Source: an uncultured Micrococcales bacterium
Lineage (GTDB): Bacteria; Actinomycetota; Actinomycetes; S36-B12; UBA10799
Direction of reading: 5' to 3'
DNA: 7,982 nt
NCBI GenBank assembly: GCA_937952095.1
Contig: CALFYG010000298.1
Span: 1 to 7,982 of the forward strand
Part shown: piece after piece, positions 1 to 6,131 of the stretch
Position numbering within the stretch: the stretch's first letter is position 1
Layout of the letters: every line of letters starts with the position of its first letter
The notes under the pieces: generated by a model
What the model saw: the letters and a program-made list of their open reading frames with translations, nothing else
Told to the model about the DNA's origin: nothing
The model's database searches: none
Made by a program: the position numbers and the translations under genes

Positions 1-554
<554 letters not shown>

Positions 555-570
555 TCCGACAACGCACCGC

Positions 571-602
571 GAGGGGCCGACTCCACCTGGGGTCGGCCCC
601 TC
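571..602 (+). terminator. Hairpin terminator of groEL
   Basis: A perfect 11-bp inverted repeat, GAGGGGCCGAC at 571-581 and GTCGGCCCCTC at 592-602, encloses a 10-base loop and begins 16 bases after the groEL stop. The downstream tract is only weakly T-rich (TCGTTGCGTTT), which is usual for high-GC actinobacteria. Its position between convergent genes fits a terminator. Confidence 0.75.
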
Positions 603-606
603 GTTG

Positions 607-632
607 CGTTTGCGACGCTAACGTCGCGAACG
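607..632. repeat. Short palindromic repeat, related to the array at 5988-6105
   Basis: CGTTTGCGACG (607-617) is followed by a CTAA loop and then CGTCGCGAACG (622-632). This is an 11-bp inverted repeat with one T-G wobble. The left arm is identical to 6019-6029, and the right arm is the exact reverse complement of 5988-5998. The same sequence family therefore occurs on both sides of the wecB/glycosyltransferase locus. It could be a REP-like intergenic element, a protein-binding site, or part of the termination region. Confidence 0.6.
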
Positions 633-656
633 AAGGCGCATCTCCAGCGCCTTCGT
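630..656 (-). terminator. Hairpin, likely terminator of the epimerase gene
   Basis: A perfect 10-bp inverted repeat, ACGAAGGCGC at 630-639 and GCGCCTTCGT at 647-656, has a 7-base loop. It lies 22 bases beyond the stop codon of the minus-strand epimerase gene. There is no T run after it on the minus strand, so terminator function is inferred from position and stem strength. It shares three bases with the palindromic repeat just before it. Confidence 0.55.
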
Positions 657-678
657 CACACGAGACGACGTCAGTGGA

Positions 679-2091
679 TCACCGCCGCAATGCGGCCAGT
701 TTCCGAGTGGCACCGGATCCTTGGGGGATCTCAGGGTGGGCCTGGGCGATCCGCTCGGAGGTGATGGCAATCTCGCGGGGGTCGTAACCGGAGGCCTCCA
801 GCACGCGCGCACGGCTGAACGCCGCACCGAACCTCTCCGGGGCCGCCGTGTCGAACACCAGATGCTCAAGTGCCGCCCGCACGCGATCCGCCGCGTGACC
901 GTCTCCGAAGGGGTTGACCACCGCGGTCATCGCCTGCCGTGCAGCAGGGTCGTCGAGCAGCGTCAGGGCGATGTTGCGGATCCGGTCGACGTCACTGCCG
1001 ACCAGGATCAGCGACCCGGCCTCGACACCTTCAGGACGCTCCGACTCCTCGCGCGCCACCAGCACAGGTGTTCCCACACTTGGCGCTTCCTCCTGCACAC
1101 CTCCCGAGTCGCTGATCGCCAAGGTCGCACGCTGCAGCAGTCGCGCGAACGGGATGTACTCGATCGGCTGGGTGAGGATGACGTTGGGTGTCATGCCGAG
1201 GACGGCGAAGACATCCTTGCGCACCTGCGGATTCGGATGCACCGGCCAGACGATGACCACATCAGGCCGCTGCTGCGCGATCTGCTGCACTGCCGTGGCG
1301 ATGCGCCGGATGGGTTGGCCCAGGTTCTCCCGACGATGCGCGGTCACGACGACGACCGGAACGTCCGGGTCGTCGAGCACGCGGAGCCTGTCGTCCGGCC
1401 AGGCTGCGTGAAGTCCCGCCGCCCAGTGCAGGGCGTCGATACCGGTATTGCCCGTCACGAAGACCCGCTGGGCATCCACACCCTCCCTGATCAGATTGGC
1501 CTGGTTAGCCGGAGTGGGCGCCAGGTGGAAGGCCGCCATGCGGGAGATGAGCTGACGGTTCAGTTCCTCAGGGAACGGCGACAGGATGTCCCGGGTCCGC
1601 AGCCCCGCCTCCACGTGCACAACCGGTAGTTTGCAGCCGATGGAAGCCATGGCGGCGGCCATCGCTGACGTGGTGTCACCGTGTACCAGGGTCAGGGCAG
1701 GATAGGCGCTGCCCGGGTGCTCGGCAGCACCGAACAACCGCGGTCGGTTGCGGCGTTCCGGGCCACCGCGCAACTCGGTGAGCAGTTCATCGAAGGCCCC
1801 GACACAGTCACGGACGAGTCCGTTGATCGTGTTCTTCTCGCGTCCGATCTGCAGATCAACATCCGGCTCGATACCCGCTGCCCGCAGGATCGGCAGGACG
1901 AGGTCTGCGTGCTGCCCGGTGTTGACGACGAAAGGACAGAGCAACTCGGACGCCCTGAGTGCCTGGACCACGGGCAACATCTTGATGGCCTCGGGTCTGG
2001 TACCCATCACGACGAGGCATCGCACCCTGCCGGAGGCTGGTCCCCCGTGCAGCGCGGCATCGGGCAATGGACGCGTTGCTGACGTGTTCAT
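679..2091 (-). CDS. wecB: Non-hydrolysing UDP-N-acetylglucosamine 2-epimerase (WecB/MnaA family)
   Basis: Cytoplasmic enzyme interconverting UDP-GlcNAc and UDP-ManNAc, supplying ManNAc-type precursors for surface polysaccharides. Family motifs run in order over 470 residues: GTRPEAIKM (30-38), HGDTTS (137-142), HVEAGLRT (159-166), FPEE (173-176), TGNTGIDAL (213-221), TAHRREN (250-256), WPVHPNP (282-288) and DSGGVQEEAPSVGTPVLV (328-345), then ERPEGVEAGS. Asp139, Glu161, Glu175 and His252 fit the E. coli catalytic residues Asp95, Glu117, Glu131 and His213; the first three keep identical spacing. Usual length is about 370-390 residues; here there are about 22 extra N-terminal residues, an insertion at about 108-130 before the HGDT motif, and a tail of about 59 residues after 411. 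The ATG at 2091 was chosen because longer starts would overlap the divergent gene; a GTG at 2025 would give the typical family N-terminus. Neither has a good Shine-Dalgarno site. Function secure, start uncertain. Confidence 0.93.
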   Translation of the reverse strand: MNTSATRPLPDAALHGGPASGRVRCLVVMGTRPEAIKMLPVVQALRASELLCPFVVNTGQHADLVLPILRAAGIEPDVDLQIGREKNTINGLVRDCVGAFDELLTELRGGPERRNRPRLFGAAEHPGSAYPALTLVHGDTTSAMAAAMASIGCKLPVVHVEAGLRTRDILSPFPEELNRQLISRMAAFHLAPTPANQANLIREGVDAQRVFVTGNTGIDALHWAAGLHAAWPDDRLRVLDDPDVPVVVVTAHRRENLGQPIRRIATAVQQIAQQRPDVVIVWPVHPNPQVRKDVFAVLGMTPNVILTQPIEYIPFARLLQRATLAISDSGGVQEEAPSVGTPVLVAREESERPEGVEAGSLILVGSDVDRIRNIALTLLDDPAARQAMTAVVNPFGDGHAADRVRAALEHLVFDTAAPERFGAAFSRARVLEASGYDPREIAITSERIAQAHPEIPQGSGATRKLAALRR

Positions 2092-2146
2092 GATCTTTGT
2101 ATCGGCACAGCCGAGCCGGCCTTGATCCCCGCGCCTAAAGACGGGT
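2092..2146. promoter_or_regulatory. Divergent intergenic region, presumed promoters of wecB and the synthase cluster
   Basis: These 55 bases separate the two divergent start codons, so promoters for both directions should lie here or just inside the coding ends. A TTGATC at 2122-2127 resembles a -35 element for the rightward gene, and GATACAAAG just upstream of the wecB ATG (minus strand) is AT-rich enough for a -10. No well-spaced -35/-10 pair or operator palindrome is convincing. Shared or opposed regulation is possible but not shown. Confidence 0.3.
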
Positions 2147-2824
2147 GTGCACGCTACCGATAAACGAACTGTGAGCACCTCAGGAGTCCGCCGCGCGCTG
2201 CCCGCGCTCCTAGGCCTGTTGATGGTGCTGACGCCCACCATCGCCCGCGCCGCCAGCCTGTCCGACGGGGACACGTGGGGTTCATGGCGGGTGGTCTTCG
2301 CGGCCTATGGCTCAGTGACCGCGACCGGCAGTGGTAACTCCTCGAGGCTCACACTCTCACCGGCAGTCGCTGCGACTCCCGCGGAGACCCACGCGGCGCT
2401 CGTCGTCAGCCAGAACGCGCACCAGGACGTCCGGTTGCGTGCCCGCGTGGGACTCGACGCACAACTGCGCGAGAACTCCTCCGCGAATCCGTGGGAGTCG
2501 GGTTGGCTGGTCACCCGATATCAGGACCCTGAGCACTTCTACTACCTCGCGCTGAAGACGAACGGCTGGGAGTTGGGCAAGCGTGACCCGACCTATCCGG
2601 GGGGGCAACGATTCCTCGCCACCGGCAGCACACCCCGCGCCGCGGTCGGTTCCGCGCAGACCGCAGTCCTTCAGGCGGTCGGCCGGAAACTGACGGTCAA
2701 GATCAACGGCACCACCGTCGCGATCTTCAACGACAGCGAGAAGCCCTACAAATCAGGCGCCGTCGGCCTCTACTGCGAGGACGCGGCCGTGACCTTCAGT
2801 CGCATCTCGGTCACCGCACTCTGA
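2147..2824 (+). CDS. Secreted concanavalin/LamG-like beta-sandwich protein, function unknown
   Basis: Predicted exported protein of 225 residues. The N-terminus has a basic stretch (GVRR, 13-16), a hydrophobic core ALPALLGLLMVLTPTI and an ARA-type signal peptidase I site near residue 35. The mature part is rich in beta-strand patterning and resembles concanavalin-like lectin/glucanase folds, including the family annotated as 3-keto-disaccharide hydrolase (DUF1080). Typical segments are DVRLRARVGL, GWLVTRYQDPEHFYYLALK, LTVKINGTTVAIFND and SGAVGLYCEDAAVTFSRI. I see no catalytic signature that would prove enzyme activity, so glycan binding is as likely as hydrolysis. It opens a three-gene same-strand cluster, 38 bases before the BcsB-like gene, which suggests a role outside the membrane on the polymer made there (inference). 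The GTG at 2171 would give a shorter n-region and is an equally good start; neither has a clear ribosome binding site. Confidence 0.8.
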   Translation: MHATDKRTVSTSGVRRALPALLGLLMVLTPTIARAASLSDGDTWGSWRVVFAAYGSVTATGSGNSSRLTLSPAVAATPAETHAALVVSQNAHQDVRLRARVGLDAQLRENSSANPWESGWLVTRYQDPEHFYYLALKTNGWELGKRDPTYPGGQRFLATGSTPRAAVGSAQTAVLQAVGRKLTVKINGTTVAIFNDSEKPYKSGAVGLYCEDAAVTFSRISVTAL

Positions 2825-2862
2825 TCCGGCATCTGGCGCACGACGCCTGCCAGACTGACGGC

Positions 2863-4647
2863 ATGCGGGGTAGGTCGATGGCGCTGCTTGTGGCTCTGTT
2901 CCTGACGTCGATGATCACAGTCCCCGCGGCGCAGGCCGACACGGCGCCCTTCCCGTACACGCTGTCCATCCAGGGCGGGTACGGCAGCGCCGAAGTTCTC
3001 GTCCCGGTACCTGCCGGGACGAGACCCAAGCGGCTGAGTGGACGTATCGTCTCCTCCTACAGCACACCCGGCGACATCATCATCACCCTCAATGGCCGAA
3101 CCGCCGCGCGGGTTCCCGCCGTCGAGGGTGGCCGGTTCGACGTCGATGTCAGGGTCGGGGATGTCGTCGACGCCACCGTGCCGGTGGGCCTGCGGGCCGC
3201 ACTCGAGCCGGACACGGATTGCCTGCGCGACGACCAGGCTGTGGCGAGTCTGCAGAACCCGGTCCTCCGACTGGACTCCACCGCCTCGACGCCGCGCACG
3301 ATCGCGGATTTCATGTCTCCGGGAGCGGCCTCCTTCACCGTAGTCGTGCCCTCACAACCGACGGGCGCGGAGCAGGCGAGCGGGCTCGACGCGGTCCTCG
3401 CGCTGCGACACGCCTTTCCCGAAGCGACTGGAGTGCGCTTGGCCATCGGCACCACCGACAAGGACCCCTCGGCACTGGACAGAGTTGTGCTGATCGACGA
3501 GACGCAGGCACAGACCAACTCGCTGACGGTCACCGATGGCCGTCTGGTGGTCTCCGGGCCTGCCCAGATGCTCAGTAGCGCTGCGATCTCGTTGTCGGAC
3601 CCCAATGTGAGGCTCCTCAACCTCCAAACGGTCAGCGACGTCGACAGTCCCGCGGATCACGCACCTCTGTCTGATGAGGCGGATCTGCAGTCCGCCGGCA
3701 TCGATTCCCTGACGGTGACCGGCGTCGGTACCGTGGGCCAGACTGTCACGATTCCGCAAGCGCTCTACGGCAGGCCGATCTCCCAATTGATAGTGCGCCT
3801 GCGCGGTGCCGCCACCCCGGTTCTGCCCGGCCAGCAAGGGCGGGTGAACGTCATCTGGAACGACGACTTGGTCTCGTCACAGGCCCTGACCCAGGATTCT
3901 CGGGTGTCGCTGGAGTTCACGGTCTCCTCGGCCGACCTGCGTGCGACGAACTACCTGACCCTGCAGCTGCAGTACCAGCCGGCCGGCGGCGACTGCAGCA
4001 ACCCGCCGCTGCCGGGCACAGTGGACATCGACGTCGGCACAAGCACGCTGTCAGCCACCTTCGGCGCGTCCGAGGCGCCTGGTTTCCAGCGCTTCCCCCA
4101 GAGCTTCGCAGCGAGCATCCCTGTGTCGCTCGCGCCGCCGGAAGCCATGACCCTGGTCACCGCAGCCGACATCCTGGCCGCCGCCACTGCGTCGAGCCCG
4201 CTGCAGTACACCGTCGAACTGGTGGATCTGGCCACGGTGGGTGATCGCGGCGGCCTGGCGGCAGGCGTAGATCCGCAGTCCGCCGACGCCCTCGGTGCGC
4301 CGCTGCCTGATGAGGCCGACGGGCCCGGGTTCCCTGCCGGGCAGGGAACCCCGTACGCGGCGCTGCAAGCCTTCCAGAGCGGCGGTTCCGACCTCATCAC
4401 GGTGACTGCAGAGCCGGCGGCAGAGTCCAGGGAACTGGCTGAGTGGGTCCGTAATGACGTCGGCTGGAGCGCTCTGACCGGCCAGGCCTATGTGCTCGCT
4501 GCATCGTCGGACACCCCCGAGCCCTTCGCCACACGAGACACCACCCCCGACAAGCAGACCCCGCAGCTGATCGCGGCCGGGCTGATCTCCGCAGTGCTCC
4601 TGCTCGCCCTGGTCCTATGGTTGCGGCGACGGCCGAAGCGGGTGTAA
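2863..4647 (+). CDS. BcsB-like membrane-anchored extracytoplasmic subunit of a polysaccharide synthase
   Basis: Probable partner of the glycosyltransferase encoded three bases downstream. It has 594 residues. A signal peptide (1-25, ending PAAQA) begins MRGRSMALLVALFL, and a single C-terminal membrane helix (568-587) is followed by RRRPKRV, a stop-transfer tail. The body therefore lies outside the cytoplasm. The layout matches BcsB of cellulose synthase: two jelly-roll carbohydrate-binding-like domains (about 30-135 and 282-400) alternate with two flavodoxin-like domains (about 150-250 and 405-550). The first beta domain contains LEPDTDCLRDD with Cys120 and the second contains GGDCSNPPLPGTVDID with Cys378, both at places where BcsB proteins carry cysteines or Asp-rich turns. 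Domain borders are estimates. BcsB-family sequences diverge widely, so the call rests on architecture, gene pairing and these patterns. An in-frame ATG at 2878 is an alternative start. Substrate cannot be read from this protein. Confidence 0.83.
   Translation: MRGRSMALLVALFLTSMITVPAAQADTAPFPYTLSIQGGYGSAEVLVPVPAGTRPKRLSGRIVSSYSTPGDIIITLNGRTAARVPAVEGGRFDVDVRVGDVVDATVPVGLRAALEPDTDCLRDDQAVASLQNPVLRLDSTASTPRTIADFMSPGAASFTVVVPSQPTGAEQASGLDAVLALRHAFPEATGVRLAIGTTDKDPSALDRVVLIDETQAQTNSLTVTDGRLVVSGPAQMLSSAAISLSDPNVRLLNLQTVSDVDSPADHAPLSDEADLQSAGIDSLTVTGVGTVGQTVTIPQALYGRPISQLIVRLRGAATPVLPGQQGRVNVIWNDDLVSSQALTQDSRVSLEFTVSSADLRATNYLTLQLQYQPAGGDCSNPPLPGTVDIDVGTSTLSATFGASEAPGFQRFPQSFAASIPVSLAPPEAMTLVTAADILAAATASSPLQYTVELVDLATVGDRGGLAAGVDPQSADALGAPLPDEADGPGFPAGQGTPYAALQAFQSGGSDLITVTAEPAAESRELAEWVRNDVGWSALTGQAYVLAASSDTPEPFATRDTTPDKQTPQLIAAGLISAVLLLALVLWLRRRPKRV
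4327..4351. repeat. Perfect hairpin inside the BcsB-like gene
   Basis: GGGTTCCCTGC (4327-4337) and GCAGGGAACCC (4341-4351) form an 11-bp perfect stem with a 3-base loop inside coding sequence. It encodes a Gly/Pro-rich linker (GFPAGQGTP) in the second flavodoxin-like region. It may be chance in GC-rich DNA, or an mRNA structure that tunes translation or distal expression. Confidence 0.45.
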
Positions 4648-4650
4648 CAC

Positions 4651-5946
4651 GTGGGGGCTTGGGACTGGATCCGGTTCGTGATCTACTACGTGTCATTCGT
4701 AGCGATCCTCATCGGCTACACCTGGACGATCGTGCTGTTCGTGACGGGCAACCGCTATCTGCGGCGACTTCGGGACCATCCGCCCGGACACGAGGAAGAG
4801 TACCTGTGGGTCTTCCTCGTGCCGGCGCTCAACGAGGGTGTGACGATCGCCGACAGCGTGGCGCGCCTACGCGCGGTCGAGGCCTCACACAAGGTGATCG
4901 TGGTGATCAACGACGGTTCCGACGACGACACCGGGGAGGTCCTGGACGGTATCGGCGGGCCTGACTTGGAGGTGCTGACGCGGGTACCACCGAACGCGCG
5001 CACGGGCAAGGCCGCCGCCCTCAACGCAGCCTTCGACTTCGTCCGCAGACAGATCCTGGCCAAGCCCGCCTACACGGCATTCGACACGGACCACGTGATC
5101 TTCGGCATCGTCGACGCTGACGGCCGGCTGAGCGCAGACGCCCCGACCTTCGTTTCCCGGCATTTCCAGGATCTCGATGTTGGAGGGGTGCAGGTCCACG
5201 TCCACATCTACAACCAGAGTTCCTGGCTCACCCATATGCAGGGCTTGGAGTTCACCATCTTCGGTGGTCTGTTCCAGGTCGGCCGTTCGTACTGGGGCAC
5301 AGCATTCCTGGGCGGCAACGGCCAGTTCAACCGGATGTCGGCGCTGAACAGCGTGGCTGGCGACGAGGGGCCCTGGTCGCACTACCTCACCGAGGACCAG
5401 GAGCTGGGCCTACGCTGCCTGGCCGCCGGTTGGCGCGGTGAACACGATCCGGACACCCACGTGGCCCAACAGGGGCTCAACGACCTCAAGCGGCTGTACC
5501 GGCAGCGTGCGCGGTGGTTCCAGGGAAACCTCCAGGTCCTCAGGGACCTCAGGCGTGTGAACTCCCCGGACCTCTACGGGATACGTCGACTCGACACCAC
5601 GATCTCGCTGGCCCTCCCGGTGCTTCAGATCGTGGTGGGACTCGCCCTGGCGGCCGCTCTTGTGATGACGATCTTCTTCGGGGTCCCCTACCTGCCGTGG
5701 GGATCACCGCTTCTGCTGATCTTCTTCATCCAGTTGTCCGTGGGACCGACGTTCCTGGCGGTCATGGTGGTCGGCCGCGGGCATGGCGCCGCTGGGATTG
5801 TTCTTGCGCTGCGCAAGGCCATTCCGTACCTGCTGTACACATGGGTCATGTGGCCAGTGGTCGCGATCGGGGTGTGGAAGCAGGTGCGCGGCAACGCCAC
5901 GTGGGCCAAGACCGAGCGGGAAGTGGTACCAGCGACAACCCCCTGA
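4651..5946 (+). CDS. BcsA-like processive family 2 glycosyltransferase, membrane-embedded
   Basis: Catalytic subunit that should polymerise a sugar nucleotide and move the chain across the membrane. It has 431 residues. An N-terminal helix (about 6-31) precedes a GT-A domain with FLVPALNEG (55-63), NDGSDDD (87-93, nucleotide-binding Asp88), TGKAAALN (118-125), DADG (155-158, metal-binding DxD), GGNGQFNR (221-228), TEDQELG (247-253, catalytic TED) and QRARW (285-289, the QxxRW motif of processive synthases). Hydrophobic segments follow at about 316-346, 352-375 and 380-409. These are hallmarks of the cellulose/chitin/hyaluronan/poly-GlcNAc synthase group. The protein stops soon after the last helix, so the c-di-GMP-binding PilZ domain of BcsA is absent. 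The GTG start lies 3 bases after the upstream stop, with no strong Shine-Dalgarno site, so translational coupling is likely. Family is secure; product (cellulose, mixed glucan or aminosugar polymer) is open. Confidence 0.93.
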   Translation: MGAWDWIRFVIYYVSFVAILIGYTWTIVLFVTGNRYLRRLRDHPPGHEEEYLWVFLVPALNEGVTIADSVARLRAVEASHKVIVVINDGSDDDTGEVLDGIGGPDLEVLTRVPPNARTGKAAALNAAFDFVRRQILAKPAYTAFDTDHVIFGIVDADGRLSADAPTFVSRHFQDLDVGGVQVHVHIYNQSSWLTHMQGLEFTIFGGLFQVGRSYWGTAFLGGNGQFNRMSALNSVAGDEGPWSHYLTEDQELGLRCLAAGWRGEHDPDTHVAQQGLNDLKRLYRQRARWFQGNLQVLRDLRRVNSPDLYGIRRLDTTISLALPVLQIVVGLALAAALVMTIFFGVPYLPWGSPLLLIFFIQLSVGPTFLAVMVVGRGHGAAGIVLALRKAIPYLLYTWVMWPVVAIGVWKQVRGNATWAKTEREVVPATTP

Positions 5947-5987
5947 TTCGGGGTCGATCCCTCGTCGTGTCCTATGTCCCTCGTCCG

Positions 5988-6105
5988 CGTTCGCGACGTT
6001 GTTGACGCGCTGTGGGCTCGTTTGCGACGTTGTTGACGCGCTGCGAGGCGTGGGCGACAACAACGTCGCAAGGGGCTGGGACCTGCGACAACAACGTCGC
6101 AAACG
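5988..6105. repeat. Dyad-symmetric array of four palindromic units
   Basis: Four 16-bp units of the form GCGACGTTGTTGWCGC begin at 5993, 6024, 6054 and 6085, so they are spaced 31, 30 and 31 bp. The first two are in one orientation and the last two in the other, with the centre of symmetry at 6046.5. Flanks add to the match: 5988-6012 and 6019-6043 are identical in 24 of 25 bases, and 6054-6071 and 6085-6102 are identical over 18 (GCGACAACAACGTCGCAA). CGTTTGCGACGTTGTTG at 6019-6035 is the exact reverse complement of 6089-6105. The block lies between the glycosyltransferase stop (5946) and the GH1 start (6132). It could be an operator array, a REP/MITE-like element, or an mRNA hairpin separating two transcripts. 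The spacers of 14-15 bp argue against CRISPR. Confidence 0.88.
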
Positions 6106-6131
6106 GGAGTGCCGAAGCCCACAATGACCTC

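Noticed and set aside
721..1629. 302-codon plus-strand open frame opposite the epimerase
   Set aside because: It is antisense to a gene with unmistakable motifs, is rich in Arg/His/Gly as typical of GC-rich shadow frames, and shows no recognisable domain.
2092..2274. N-terminal extension of the epimerase to an ATG at 2274
   Set aside because: It would overlap the signal-peptide region of the divergent gene and adds residues with no family counterpart.
3057..3620. 187-codon minus-strand open frame opposite the BcsB-like gene
   Set aside because: A Ser/Thr/Arg-rich shadow frame inside a gene supported by a signal peptide, anchor and operon position.
5400..5946. Possible truncated PilZ domain at the end of the glycosyltransferase
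   Set aside because: The sequence after the QxxRW motif is membrane helices followed by a short charged tail (KTEREVVPATTP); there is no RxxxR or DxSxxG motif and no out-of-frame remnant before the repeat array.
5988..6105. CRISPR-like appearance of the four regularly spaced repeats
   Set aside because: Two units are inverted relative to the others, spacers are only 14-15 bp, and there are only four units with no cas genes in the window.
6012..6131. N-terminal extension of the GH1 frame back to a GTG at 6012
   Set aside because: The extra residues are encoded by the repeat array and precede the conserved GH1 start (FPDGFAWGT), so they are not expected to be protein.
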